This document shows, piece after piece, positions 16,994 through 27,482 of a DNA stretch of 51,079 nucleotides. Each line of letters begins with the position of its first letter. Position 1 is the first letter of the stretch. A model generated the notes under the pieces. It searched no databases. It was not told the origin of the DNA and worked only from the letters and a program-made list of their open reading frames with translations. Source of the DNA: an uncultured Traorella sp. (GTDB lineage Bacteria > Bacillota_I > Bacilli_A > Erysipelotrichales > Erysipelotrichaceae); the NCBI GenBank assembly GCA_944324265.1, contig CALUVS010000013.1, forward strand, positions 1 through 51,079. The letters run 5' to 3'. Made by a program: the position numbers and the translations under genes.

Positions 16994-17022
16994 TTTATTT
17001 TGAATAAGTGATGTGCTATACT
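16994..17022 (+). promoter_or_regulatory. Promoter of eno
   Basis: TATACT (17017-17022) with an extended TG two bases before it, and a weak TTTATT at 16994-16999 (17-bp spacer). An AAGGAGG ribosome site and the eno ATG follow. Confidence 0.6.
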
Positions 17023-17032
17023 AGATGTGTAA

Positions 17033-18355
<1,323 letters not shown>

Positions 18356-18381
18356 TTCGTATTTTAAGATGAATTAAAAAT

Positions 18382-18413
18382 AACCATTTCTCATTGGAGG
18401 AATGGTTTTTTTT
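18382..18413 (+). terminator. Terminator after eno
   Basis: AACCATT (18382-18388) pairs with AATGGTT (18401-18407), followed by eight T. Confidence 0.85.
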
Positions 18414-18454
18414 GTAAGTAAAAAAGTTGCCACAATGGGTGTAAGGAGTTAGTA

Positions 18455-18483
18455 TTGGGCAAAAAAATGCGCTTTAGTATAAT
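18455..18483 (+). promoter_or_regulatory. Promoter of the ascorbate-type PTS operon
   Basis: TTGGGC (18455-18460), a 17-bp spacer and TATAAT (18478-18483), 18 bp before the regulator ATG. The AGGAGG site lies between them. Confidence 0.65.
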
Positions 18484-18500
18484 GAAATTAGGAGGAATAT

Positions 18501-20417
18501 ATGATAACTCTCACAAAACGTCAAAGGGATATGCTTCTTTATCTGCTGAGTCAAGAAGACTATGTGACCTATAACCAATGTGCAGAAATTTTTCATATCA
18601 GCAATCGTTCTGTTCGCTATGATATGGAAATGATTGAGGCATTTCTGAAAGAGAGTCACTGTCATTTATCCAAAAAAGCAGGGACAGGCATCAAACTTAT
18701 CTGCAATGCACAAAATCGGTCGATTCTGACACAGAATCTAAAAAATATCCAAGCTCATGCTTTCAATAAAAAAGAGCGTCAGGATATGATTATTGATCTG
18801 CTGCTGCTCAATGATACAATTACGTTTCATCAATTGGCAGAATGCTGTCAAGTAAGCAAACAGACAATTATCAATTGCTTTTCTGAGGTGCAGAAGGAAC
18901 TGGCACTGGAAGATCTGCAAGTAGAAAAGATTCATGGCATTGGACTTCGGCTGAAAGGAAAAGAGTCGATGATTCGCCGAAAATTTATTCAGATGATGAC
19001 TCATCGTACATGGAGTACTTTTAAGGCAGAAGATTATATTCCAAAGGAATACAAAGAAAAAGCTTCAAAGATATTGGATGCTATGCGTGAACAATGCGGA
19101 GTGACTTATGTCAATCAGAAAAGAACCTTGGTAATTCTTTCTTATCTTTTGATGCGCATTGAAAATCATCATATTTTAGAAACGCCTATCTCTCAGAAAA
19201 TCAATGCTTCTGAGCATGTTATAGAGATATTAAAAACATATTTGCCGGATAAGCTAGAAAGAGATTATGTGGCAACAATTTTATTTGGTGAGCGTATTAA
19301 TACTGTAGTGACAAGCGAAATGCAGTTTATTGAAGATGATGCATATAAAATTGCTATGGAATTAGTAGACTCATTAAGTCAACTGAATAAAACAGCTGTA
19401 AATCAATTGGAAATGATTCGCGGACTGACGATTCATCTTCGTTCAGCTATTTATCGTTTTCACAATCATATTCAGATGCGAAATGAAATGCTAGATCAAA
19501 TTAAAATGTCTATTTCATTGATTTATGAATTTACTCGTAAGAAATTGCATGAAATTGAAGGTGAGTATGGCTTGGCTTTTGATGAAAATGAGATTGCTTA
19601 TATAGCCATGTATATTGCTTCTATTTATGAAACAAGCATCAAAGAAAATACAACATTGAATATCGTTGCAGTCTGTTCGTTCGGCTTGGCCACCAGCTCA
19701 ATTCTAAAGACAAGAATCATGTCTATCTTGCCTGATTGCCATATGTCAGGCCCTATGTCACAGTCGGAAGCTATTGCATATCTTGAAGAAAACAATGTGG
19801 ATATGGTGATTGCGACACATGAATGTAATTTTGGGGAAATACCAGTCATTGTTGTCAATCCGCTTTTGAATCAGCGAGATATTGAACGTATTAAAAATAG
19901 CTTGTTTCAATTATCTTATGCCAAGATGTGCCGACAGTTTATTTTGGAATCCAGCAAAGTTCAGGAAATAACAGTGATTCATTCCATCAAAGATTATATC
20001 AAAGAAGAAGATCTGCAGATTATTGACAAATGCAACAGCTGGGAAGAAGCAATTGCCTTAGCGGCATATCCTCTGCTTAAGAAAGGATTGATTCATCAAT
20101 CTTATATTGACAGTATGATTCGTGCAGTCAATGATTATGGAACTTATATGGTATTGACACCGAAAACAGCTTATGTACATGCGGGTATTGATGATGGGAT
20201 TCGAGAGAATTGTACATCTATGCTTGTTCTGCGCAATGAGATGGCATTTGGTTATCAAAATGCCAAAATGGTGCGAAATATTGTTGTGCTCGGAATCAAA
20301 AATAAGAATGAAAACAATTTATTGAATCTTGTCTATATTTTAGAAAAAGAAAATAACTTAAAACTGCTTGCGCAGAAAGATATTAATAAAGAAATGATAT
20401 TAAATATCCATGATTGA
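18501..20417 (+). CDS. PRD-containing BglG/MtlR-type transcriptional regulator with EIIB- and EIIA-like domains
   Basis: A 638-residue PTS-controlled activator. Order by eye: N-terminal HTH (about 1-60), second HTH (about 85-140, QLAECCQVSKQTIINCFSEVQ), two PRD domains (about 185-400; conserved His positions would be phosphorylated by HPr or EII), a EIIB-like segment (IVAVCSFGLATSSIL), and a C-terminal EIIA_2-like domain (KTAYVHAGIDDG holds its His). It is the first gene of the operon and sits directly before the EIIA, EIIB and EIIC genes that it presumably controls according to sugar supply. Confidence 0.92.
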   Translation: MITLTKRQRDMLLYLLSQEDYVTYNQCAEIFHISNRSVRYDMEMIEAFLKESHCHLSKKAGTGIKLICNAQNRSILTQNLKNIQAHAFNKKERQDMIIDLLLLNDTITFHQLAECCQVSKQTIINCFSEVQKELALEDLQVEKIHGIGLRLKGKESMIRRKFIQMMTHRTWSTFKAEDYIPKEYKEKASKILDAMREQCGVTYVNQKRTLVILSYLLMRIENHHILETPISQKINASEHVIEILKTYLPDKLERDYVATILFGERINTVVTSEMQFIEDDAYKIAMELVDSLSQLNKTAVNQLEMIRGLTIHLRSAIYRFHNHIQMRNEMLDQIKMSISLIYEFTRKKLHEIEGEYGLAFDENEIAYIAMYIASIYETSIKENTTLNIVAVCSFGLATSSILKTRIMSILPDCHMSGPMSQSEAIAYLEENNVDMVIATHECNFGEIPVIVVNPLLNQRDIERIKNSLFQLSYAKMCRQFILESSKVQEITVIHSIKDYIKEEDLQIIDKCNSWEEAIALAAYPLLKKGLIHQSYIDSMIRAVNDYGTYMVLTPKTAYVHAGIDDGIRENCTSMLVLRNEMAFGYQNAKMVRNIVVLGIKNKNENNLLNLVYILEKENNLKLLAQKDINKEMILNIHD

Positions 20418-20428
20418 GAGGAAAAACT

Positions 20429-20863
20429 ATGAGTGAAAAAATTCGATTAGAAAACATCAGCGTAGCTCAGCACGCAGAAAACTGGCAGGAAGCTATTCGG
20501 CTTTCAGGGGAATTACTTGTGCGATGCGGTTCCATAACTCCGAAATATGTAGAAAGCATGATTGAAAGCGTAAATACACTTGGACCCTATATTGTCATGA
20601 TGCCGCATTTTGCATTGGCTCATGCAGCTCCATGTGAGGATGTAAAAGTTTCAGATATGTCAATTGTTACCTTCAAAGAGGGAGTCAATTTCAATACGGA
20701 TAAAGATCCAGTGACAATTGTAATGACTTTGGCTTGCACAGATAAGCAAGCTCACATCGAACGATTGCAGTCCATTGCCATGAAATTGATGGAAGAAGGT
20801 ATGGTTGAACATATGGCAGAGTGTCAGAGTGCAGAAGAACTGTATCATCTGATCAACGATTAG
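20429..20863 (+). CDS. PTS EIIA, fructose/ascorbate type
   Basis: A 144-residue EIIA_2-family phosphocarrier that takes phosphate from HPr. The start at 20429 is preferred because GAGAGGA precedes it and an upstream TTG would overlap the regulator. The segment MPHFALAHAAP carries two His (H60, H65); by family, the second is the phosphorylation site. TFKEGVNFNTDKDPVTIVMTLA is typical of the family. EIIB follows after a short gap with AAAGGAGG. Confidence 0.92.
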   Translation: MSEKIRLENISVAQHAENWQEAIRLSGELLVRCGSITPKYVESMIESVNTLGPYIVMMPHFALAHAAPCEDVKVSDMSIVTFKEGVNFNTDKDPVTIVMTLACTDKQAHIERLQSIAMKLMEEGMVEHMAECQSAEELYHLIND

Positions 20864-20908
20864 GCTTTTATGTAAAAATACATAAATAAAAGAAAGGAGG
20901 AAAAAGAT

Positions 20909-21196
20909 ATGAAGGTTCCAAAGATTCAGACAGTTTGCGGATTTGGATGCGGATCATCTTTGATGCTAAAGATGAATGTAGAAGCAATTGCCAAAAATCA
21001 CGGTTTCCAAATGGAAGCTTTCTGCGGGGATGTAGGTACTTGCTGTTCCAATCAATGTGATGTCATTTTCATTTCCAAAGAACTGTCAGAACGTATTATC
21101 GGACGTGCAACAGTTCCAGTAGTTGTCATCAACAACTTTATGGATAAAAAAGAAGTTGAAGCAAAGACATTAGAATATTTTGAAACATTGAAATAA
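20909..21196 (+). CDS. PTS EIIB, lactose/ascorbate (UlaB-like) type
   Basis: A 95-residue EIIB with the P-loop-like start IQTVCGFGCGSSLMLKMN. Cys10 is in the position of the phospho-cysteine of UlaB-type proteins; a second Cys (C14) and three more in GDVGTCCSNQC make it Cys-rich. It passes phosphate from the upstream EIIA to sugar held by the downstream EIIC. Strong AAAGGAGG site. Confidence 0.92.
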   Translation: MKVPKIQTVCGFGCGSSLMLKMNVEAIAKNHGFQMEAFCGDVGTCCSNQCDVIFISKELSERIIGRATVPVVVINNFMDKKEVEAKTLEYFETLK

Positions 21197-21211
21197 TGAA
21201 AGGGGATTATT

Positions 21212-22486
21212 ATGGCTGTTTTAAACTTTATTATCAATGAAATATTTGGACAGGGTGCAATTTTCTTAGCGCTGATTGCCTGCATCGGTTTAATTGTGCA
21301 GAAAAAGAGTGCTTCTGAAGTCATTCGTGGAACTGCCATGACGGCAATGGGATTCTTTATCCTATCTACAGGTACAGGATTGATTACAGGAAACTCCATC
21401 GATGGTATCGCTACAGCATTTAATACTTTAATGCCAAGTGCTGTTCCGTCTACAACAGTAGATATCGGAGCTCAATTCGGTACAGAAATCGGTATCGTTA
21501 TGATTTTGGCATTTGCCATTAACTTGTTGGTAGCTCGTTTTACAAGATGGAAATCTGTATTCTTGACAGGTCACATGTTGTATTGGTTCCCATTTGTATT
21601 CATTGCTGCAGGTGTTGATGCAGGATTGACAGGAACAAAGTTAATTGTATTAGCAACTGTATTCACAGCAACTTATATGGTTGTTTCTCCTAACTTGATG
21701 CGCCCATTTGTAAAAGAAGTAACTGGTGATGACTCATTTACAATCGGTCACCCAACTACTTGCTTGTCAGTTGTATCAGGTTTATTGGGAAAAGTTGTCG
21801 GAAATAAAGAAAAATCTACAGAATCTTTGAATATTCCTTCATCTTTAGGATTCTTGCGTGAAGTTTCTATTACAGGATCTATCGTTATTGCATTAACTTA
21901 TATTGTTATGGCGATTATTTTGACTGTTAATGGATTCAATCCTGGTGAAGTTTGGGGCTATGCCGGCGGAACAACAGGTATGTTTACTTATGTATTTACA
22001 CACTCTATTTACTTCGGTGTTGGTGTTACAATCATGCTTCAGGGTGTTCGTATGCTGATTTCTGAAATCGTTCCTGCATTTAAGGGAATTGCAGACAAAT
22101 TTGTACCAGGTGCTATTCCAGCATTGGACGTTCCGGTTATTTTCCCATATGCACCAAATGCATTGATCATCGGCTTCATCGTAGCGATGATTACTTCTAT
22201 TGTAACAATTATCTTAACAGCAGGTATGTTCCCAACTGTTATTATTCCATTAACATTTACTTGCTTCTTTGAAATCGGATGTGCTTCTATCGTCGGAAAT
22301 GCAACCGGCGGGGTACGCGGATGTATCATCGGAGCAGCTGTATCAGGGATCTTAATGGTATTATTAGTTGGATTTGGATCTTACTTCTTCAACAATACAA
22401 TCCAGCAGTGGATGTTAGTCTATGGTGGTCAGGACTTCTCATTGTGGGGTATCATCGAAGGATTAATTGCAAGACTTTTAGTATAA
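21212..22486 (+). CDS. PTS EIIC, SgaT/UlaA family
   Basis: A 424-residue multi-pass membrane transporter of the ascorbate-type EIIC family. It shows the typical N-terminal FGQGAIFLALIACIGLIVQKK, TAMGFFILSTG, and VFLTGHMLYWFPFVF. It forms the channel for the sugar phosphorylated by the EIIB encoded just upstream. L-ascorbate is the best-known substrate of the family, but the usual ascorbate catabolic genes (ulaD, ulaE, ulaF, ulaG types) are absent here, so another substrate is quite possible. Confidence 0.93.
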   Translation: MAVLNFIINEIFGQGAIFLALIACIGLIVQKKSASEVIRGTAMTAMGFFILSTGTGLITGNSIDGIATAFNTLMPSAVPSTTVDIGAQFGTEIGIVMILAFAINLLVARFTRWKSVFLTGHMLYWFPFVFIAAGVDAGLTGTKLIVLATVFTATYMVVSPNLMRPFVKEVTGDDSFTIGHPTTCLSVVSGLLGKVVGNKEKSTESLNIPSSLGFLREVSITGSIVIALTYIVMAIILTVNGFNPGEVWGYAGGTTGMFTYVFTHSIYFGVGVTIMLQGVRMLISEIVPAFKGIADKFVPGAIPALDVPVIFPYAPNALIIGFIVAMITSIVTIILTAGMFPTVIIPLTFTCFFEIGCASIVGNATGGVRGCIIGAAVSGILMVLLVGFGSYFFNNTIQQWMLVYGGQDFSLWGIIEGLIARLLV

Positions 22487-22490
22487 GATT

Positions 22491-23234
22491 ATGGAATTTA
22501 AATATTTAAAAAAAATACATGAACTGATGGATATCATTGAAAAAGAAGAAAATGAATCCATGAGCCAGTGTGTTGAAATGATCAGTGATGCCATCATGGA
22601 AAAACGCTCGATTTATACATTCGGAGCAAGTCATGCCGGTATTTTAAGTGAAGAGTTATTTTATCGTGCCGGCGGATTGATGTTGTTTAATCCTATCTTC
22701 GGACGTGAAATCATGCTTGATACAGAACCAATCACATTGACAAGCAAAATGGAAAGATGTGTAGGATATGGTACAGCATTAGCTCAAAGCCGTGTGAATT
22801 TTCAAGAGGGAGATATTCTGATTGTGCACTCTGTTTCCGGAAGAAATCCTGTGACATTGGAAATTGCGATGGAAGCAAAGGCTAGCCAAGCTAAAGTCAT
22901 TGCGATTACCAATCTGACTTATTCTAAATCAGTGACATCCCGTCATCCTTCCGGCAAACGCTTGTTTGAATTGGCGGATATTGTATTGGACAATCATGGA
23001 GATATCGGAGATGCTTGTGTATCTATTGAAGGCATTGAACAAAAGGTATCACCAACTTCAACGGTAATCGGAGCAATGATGCTGAACAGTATTGTTGCAG
23101 CTGTTGCCCAAGAATTAGTGAATCGCGGTATGAAAAAGCCACCTATTTTCTATAGTGCGAATTTGGACGGCGGAGATGAATTGAATCAAAAATTGATTGA
23201 AGAGTATCGTTCTTCCATTCATTACAAATTTTAA
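22491..23234 (+). CDS. SIS-domain sugar-phosphate isomerase-like protein (UPF0309-like)
   Basis: A 247-residue cytoplasmic SIS-fold protein. The first phosphosugar loop is IYTFGASHAGILSEELFYRAGG; the second is ILIVHSVSGRNPVTLEIAMEAK, and a later AITNLTYSKSVTSRHPSGKRL is typical of the UPF0309 group. It begins 4 bp after the EIIC stop and the same terminator ends the operon, so it most likely acts on the phosphorylated product of this PTS, perhaps an amino-sugar or keto-sugar phosphate. No good ribosome site is visible, suggesting coupling to EIIC. Confidence 0.88.
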   Translation: MEFKYLKKIHELMDIIEKEENESMSQCVEMISDAIMEKRSIYTFGASHAGILSEELFYRAGGLMLFNPIFGREIMLDTEPITLTSKMERCVGYGTALAQSRVNFQEGDILIVHSVSGRNPVTLEIAMEAKASQAKVIAITNLTYSKSVTSRHPSGKRLFELADIVLDNHGDIGDACVSIEGIEQKVSPTSTVIGAMMLNSIVAAVAQELVNRGMKKPPIFYSANLDGGDELNQKLIEEYRSSIHYKF

Positions 23235-23240
23235 AGCAAG

Positions 23241-23270
23241 AGGTTATGTATTCGAATACATAACCTTTTT
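23241..23270 (+). terminator. Terminator of the ascorbate-type PTS operon
   Basis: Perfect 26-bp palindrome (23241-23266, arms starting AGGTTATGTATTC) followed by T. Confidence 0.93.
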
Positions 23271-23424
23271 GTTGTATAGGACATATAAAAGTGAGATAAT
23301 GAAGTCAGAGGAAAGAGATAATATGAAAATATGATTATTTGTTATAAGAAATCCTTTATTTAGCTAATTTTTAAGCCTAAAATAAGCGCTTTTTCAAATT
23401 TTACTTGTTTTTGATAGAGGGTTT

Positions 23425-23433
23425 TGCTATAAT
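23425..23433 (+). promoter_or_regulatory. Extended -10 promoter of secG
   Basis: TGC followed by TATAAT at 23428-23433. No good -35 box at the right distance. AAGGAGG and the secG ATG follow within 31 bp. Confidence 0.6.
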
Positions 23434-23463
23434 GTATTAGCGCATAGTGAAGGAGGTCTTATT

Positions 23464-23685
23464 ATGCTAGAAACATTATTATTGATTGTATCGGTCGCAT
23501 TGATAATTCTCTCTTTAATGCAAAGTGGGAAGAATGATGGATTATCTGGAGCATTTACTGGGGTTGAAGGATTAAATCTTTTCCAGAATGTAAAGGAAAG
23601 AGGTCCGGAAAAAGTTATCTCAAACCTGACAATGGTTTGCGGAGTGCTATTCTTCATAATTGTAATTATTTTGAGAATTAAATAA
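23464..23685 (+). CDS. secG: Preprotein translocase subunit SecG
   Basis: A 73-residue membrane protein that assists the SecYEG channel. Two hydrophobic helices (about 2-19 and 52-70) flank the typical cytoplasmic loop LMQSGKNDGLSGAFTG. The position just before rnr and smpB is the common Bacillota order secG-rnr-smpB-ssrA. Confidence 0.94.
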   Translation: MLETLLLIVSVALIILSLMQSGKNDGLSGAFTGVEGLNLFQNVKERGPEKVISNLTMVCGVLFFIIVIILRIK

Positions 23686-23705
23686 AGGCCGAAAGGTCTT
23701 TTTTT
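23684..23705 (+). terminator. Terminator or attenuator between secG and rnr
   Basis: AAAGGCC, GAAA tetraloop, GGTCTTT and further T. The short stem may allow partial read-through into rnr. Confidence 0.75.
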
Positions 23706-23741
23706 AATATACATGGAAAGAAAGAAAAGGATGGTGAAATT

Positions 23742-25844
23742 ATGGATTATCGTCAGATGTTGATAGATGTCATGATGTCTTCCAAATATAAAGGGAAAAC
23801 ATTGGATGAATTAAAAATTTTAATGAATGTAGATACGGCGAAAGAGTTTACTGAATTTATGAAAGCATTCAATGAACTGGAAGATGAAGTCGTGATCATT
23901 GCAGATAAAAAAGACAGATATTTTCTGGCTGAAAAGCTGGGATATTTTAAAGGAATTCTGCATGTGAATCCTAGAGGCTTTGGCTTTGTGGAAAATGAAG
24001 AAGTCAGATGCTATGTCAGTGAAGATGAAATGAATTATGCCGTAGATAAAGATGAGGTTGTGGCACAGTCATGGGTCAATTATGATGGCAGCAGTGAATG
24101 CCGAATTGTCAGAATCATCAAACATAATTTATCAAAATTGGTAGGTACTGTGAAAATCAAAGATGGCAGGAAATACTTTTTGCCGGACAGTGAAACGATT
24201 GATGCCCGCATCAAGATTACCAATTACAATGATTTTAAATTGATCAATGATATGAAAGTACTGGTGCAGATTACCAAATTCGGCAAAGCATTAGAAGCAA
24301 AGATCATTGAAGTGATTGGTTATAAATATGATCCGGGAGTAGATATTTTATCGGTTCTTTTGGAGCACGATATTGATCCTGAATTCAATGAGGATGTAAA
24401 AGAGGAACTGCGCAAAGTTCCGGAAAAAGTAACGAGAAAAGATTTGGAAGGAAGAGAAGATCTTCGAGATGAATTGATCATTACGATTGATGGGGATGAT
24501 GCTCGTGACTTGGATGATGCCGTTTCTGTGAAGAAGATTGAACATGGATATCGTTTAGGTGTGCATATTGCGGATGTCAGCTATTATGTAAAGGCTGGCA
24601 GTGCGATTGATCAGGAGGCTTATGCCAGAGGAACATCTGTTTATGTGACAGATCGTGTTGTACCGATGCTGCCGCATTTATTAAGCAACGGTATTTGTTC
24701 CTTGAATCCGCGTGTTGACCGCTGTACGATCAGCTGTGTCATGGATATCAATGAGAAGGGAGAGGTATTTAATTACCGTATTTTCCCATCCGTCATCAAG
24801 ACGACAGAACGTATGACCTATAATAATGTCAATGGAATGATCAATGGTGATGAAGAATTATGCCAGAAATATGCACATATTTTAGATATGGTCAAAGAAA
24901 TGCTGGCATTAAGCAAGATTGTTCGTGAAAGAAGACATCGTTTGGGAAGCATTGATTTTGATACCCGTGAAGGAAAAGTCATTGTGGATGAAAAAGGAAA
25001 GCCGATTGATGTTGTTGTACGTGAAAGAGGCGAAGCAGAACGCATTATTGAAGACTTTATGATTTGTGCGAATGAATGTGTGGCAACTCATGTGAAATGG
25101 CAGGAGCTGCCAAGCATTTATCGTGTGCATGATGTACCGGATGCGAAGAAAATGCGTGAGTTTGTGCATATAGCTCAGTTATTGGGAGTAAAATTCAAAG
25201 GCAATGTAGTGAATGTTCGTCCGAAACAATGCCAGCAGATCTTAGAGGAAGCGAAGAAAAGGCCTGAATACAGTGTTTTATCTACTTCTTTGTTAAGATG
25301 TATGGCGAAAGCAAAATATGATCCGAATTGTTTGGGACATTTTGGTTTGGCCTTAAGTGAATATACCCACTTTACTTCTCCTATTCGCCGTTATCCTGAC
25401 TTGATTGTACACCGAATGCTGAGAAAGTATTGCTTTGGTCCGATGCCTTCGGCAAAAGTCATGCAGAAGGATGAAAAATGGATCGAAAAAGCCGCCATTC
25501 AATGCTCTGAAAGAGAAAGAATTGCTGTGGATGCGGAACGTGAAGTTGATGATATGAAAAAAGCAGAATATATGGAGAATCATATAGGAGAAATTTATGA
25601 AGGAGTTATTTCTTCTGTATTGAAATTCGGTATTTTTGTGGAATTGCCGAATACGGTAGAAGGTCTTGTACATGTAACGAATATGAATGATGATCATTAT
25701 GTATTTGATGAAGTGACAAAAAGCTTGGTCGGAGAACGTACGCGCAATCGTTACACTATGGGACAGAAGGTAAAGGTAAAAGTAACCGGAGCTTCAAGAT
25801 TCAAGCGTCAGGTTGATTTTGAAGTTGTGAAGAAGGTGAAATAA
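23742..25844 (+). CDS. rnr: Ribonuclease R
   Basis: A 700-residue 3'-to-5' exoribonuclease that degrades structured RNA and works with tmRNA in quality control. Order: N-terminal helical/cold-shock part (GILHVNPRGFGFVENEE), RNB catalytic domain with the metal-binding IDGDDARDLDDAVS near residue 250, HFTSPIRRYPDLIVHR late in the RNB, and a C-terminal S1 domain (about 620-700, GEIYEGVISSVLKFGIFVELPNTVEGLVH). Some 700-800 residues is usual. A lipoprotein gene starts one base after its stop, inserted between rnr and smpB. Confidence 0.97.
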   Translation: MDYRQMLIDVMMSSKYKGKTLDELKILMNVDTAKEFTEFMKAFNELEDEVVIIADKKDRYFLAEKLGYFKGILHVNPRGFGFVENEEVRCYVSEDEMNYAVDKDEVVAQSWVNYDGSSECRIVRIIKHNLSKLVGTVKIKDGRKYFLPDSETIDARIKITNYNDFKLINDMKVLVQITKFGKALEAKIIEVIGYKYDPGVDILSVLLEHDIDPEFNEDVKEELRKVPEKVTRKDLEGREDLRDELIITIDGDDARDLDDAVSVKKIEHGYRLGVHIADVSYYVKAGSAIDQEAYARGTSVYVTDRVVPMLPHLLSNGICSLNPRVDRCTISCVMDINEKGEVFNYRIFPSVIKTTERMTYNNVNGMINGDEELCQKYAHILDMVKEMLALSKIVRERRHRLGSIDFDTREGKVIVDEKGKPIDVVVRERGEAERIIEDFMICANECVATHVKWQELPSIYRVHDVPDAKKMREFVHIAQLLGVKFKGNVVNVRPKQCQQILEEAKKRPEYSVLSTSLLRCMAKAKYDPNCLGHFGLALSEYTHFTSPIRRYPDLIVHRMLRKYCFGPMPSAKVMQKDEKWIEKAAIQCSERERIAVDAEREVDDMKKAEYMENHIGEIYEGVISSVLKFGIFVELPNTVEGLVHVTNMNDDHYVFDEVTKSLVGERTRNRYTMGQKVKVKVTGASRFKRQVDFEVVKKVK

Positions 25845-25845
25845 G

Positions 25846-26988
25846 ATGAAAAAGTTCTTGCTTTGTTTGAGCTTGTTTTTGGCAGGCTGTTCTCAGCAGG
25901 TCCCTATGGAACCGGAAGAACCAATCATTGTCGAAGAACCTGAGGTCAAAGAGGACAGTGTCGTGTCTTTTATGGCGGTCGGAGATAATCTGATTCATGG
26001 AGCGATTTATTATGATGCGATGCAGCGTTATGGTGAATATGTCTTTGATCCAATCTATGAACCTGTCAAAGAATTTGTACAGTCCAAAGATGTAGCTTAT
26101 ATCAATCAGGAAACGATGCTGGGCGGTACAGAACTTGGATTATCCAGCTATCCTGCCTTCAATTCACCGCAGGAAGTAGGAGAAGCTATTGCCGATACAG
26201 GATTTGATTGGATTGCTTCCAGTTCAAATCACAGTTTGGATGTAGGCAGTGCCGGTGTCATCAACACATTGAATTTCTGGGACAATTATGAAGATATTGT
26301 CACAACCGGAATTGCCAGAAGCTTTGAGGAAATGAATGAACCCAAATTTATTGAAAGAGAAGGTGTAATCTTCGGTGTTTTAGGTTATACTTATGGTACC
26401 AACGGCATCCCTGTTCCTGAGGGTGAAGAATATTTGGTCAATCTGATCTCAAAAGAAAGAATTGAAGCAGATGTCAATGCCATCAAAGATCAATGTGATG
26501 CCATCTTGGTAAGTATGCATTGGGGGACGGAATACAATTTCTTCCCGAATGATGAACAAAAAGAGTATGCACAGTTTTTAGCTGATTTAGGTGTAGATGT
26601 CATCATCGGTGAACATCCGCATGTCATACAGCCGATGGAATGGCTCACAGGTGCAGAAGGCAATCAGACATTGGTTATTTATAGTCTGGGAAACTTCTTA
26701 TCTGCACAGGACAGCAGTGATACCATGCTAGGCGGCTGTACTTCCTGGGATATGCGCAAAGATGGGGAAACCGGAGAAGTAACGATTGAAAATGTCAAAT
26801 TTTATCCGACAGTGACCCATTTTGAATCAGGATTTACAAATTTCAAAACCTATTTGTTGAAAGACTATACAGATGAATTAGCCGCTGCTCATGGTTTAAA
26901 TAACTATGCCGGTGAAATCATTACTCGACAATTGTTCATAGATTTGGTAGACTATGTTATGGGCGATACATTTGAGATCGTCTATTAA
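25846..26988 (+). CDS. CapA/PgsA-family lipoprotein (metallophosphatase-like)
   Basis: A 380-residue exported protein. The signal ends in FLAGC (Cys at about 15), followed by a Glu/Pro-rich linker. The body has CapA-type motifs: VSFMAVGDNLIH, YINQETMLGG, ASSNHSLDVGSAG, VSMHWGTEYNF, GEHPHVIQPMEWL and YSLGNFLSAQ. These correspond to the metal-binding set of the calcineurin-like fold. Relatives take part in poly-gamma-glutamate or capsule handling, but no synthesis genes are nearby. It lies within the rnr-smpB cluster and is probably co-transcribed with both. Confidence 0.88.
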   Translation: MKKFLLCLSLFLAGCSQQVPMEPEEPIIVEEPEVKEDSVVSFMAVGDNLIHGAIYYDAMQRYGEYVFDPIYEPVKEFVQSKDVAYINQETMLGGTELGLSSYPAFNSPQEVGEAIADTGFDWIASSSNHSLDVGSAGVINTLNFWDNYEDIVTTGIARSFEEMNEPKFIEREGVIFGVLGYTYGTNGIPVPEGEEYLVNLISKERIEADVNAIKDQCDAILVSMHWGTEYNFFPNDEQKEYAQFLADLGVDVIIGEHPHVIQPMEWLTGAEGNQTLVIYSLGNFLSAQDSSDTMLGGCTSWDMRKDGETGEVTIENVKFYPTVTHFESGFTNFKTYLLKDYTDELAAAHGLNNYAGEIITRQLFIDLVDYVMGDTFEIVY

Positions 26989-27003
26989 AGGAAAGGAAGA
27001 CAT

Positions 27004-27456
27004 ATGAGCGGCAAAACAATCGCACTGAATCGAAAAGCAAATCATGAATATATTTTATTAGAACGCTTTGAAGCAGGCATTGTACTGAAGGGAACAGAAA
27101 TCAAATCTGTTCGCAAAGGACATGTTCAGCTGAAAGACAGTTATGTGAGTTTTGTCAATGGTGAAGCTTTCATCAAAGAAATGCATATTTCTCCTTATGA
27201 ATATGGGAATATCTTCAATCATGATGAAACTCGTATTCGCAAGCTGCTTCTGCATCGTCATGAGATAAGAAAATTATCAGATAAAGTAAAGCTGAAAGGC
27301 TATACTGTTGTACCGACAGCTATGTATTTTTCCAAAGGCATGGCAAAACTGGAAATTGCATTAGCCAAAGGAAAAGACCTTCATGATAAGCGCAATTCTG
27401 AAAAAGAAAAAGATGCTCAGCGGCAAATACAAAAAGCAATGAAAAACTATTATTAA
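27004..27456 (+). CDS. smpB: SsrA-binding protein SmpB
   Basis: A 150-residue partner of tmRNA that places it in the ribosomal A site. N-terminal ALNRKANHEYILLERFEAGIVL and GTEIKSVRKGHVQLKDSYV are typical, and the basic C-terminal tail (KGKDLHDKRNSEKEKDAQRQ) would form the helix in the mRNA channel. The tmRNA gene follows 26 bp later. Confidence 0.97.
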   Translation: MSGKTIALNRKANHEYILLERFEAGIVLKGTEIKSVRKGHVQLKDSYVSFVNGEAFIKEMHISPYEYGNIFNHDETRIRKLLLHRHEIRKLSDKVKLKGYTVVPTAMYFSKGMAKLEIALAKGKDLHDKRNSEKEKDAQRQIQKAMKNYY

Positions 27457-27474
27457 GATACCTTCGGGTATCTT
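27455..27474 (+). terminator. Short UUCG-loop terminator after smpB
   Basis: AAGATACC, TTCG loop, GGTATCTT. The T run is short, so read-through into ssrA is possible. Confidence 0.65.
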
Positions 27475-27482
27475 TCCCACAT

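Noticed and set aside
18461-18480. cre-like site overlapping the ascorbate-type PTS promoter (around AATGCGCTTTAG)
   Set aside because: Only about 10 of 14 consensus positions match on either strand, too weak to report next to the two 13/14 sites.
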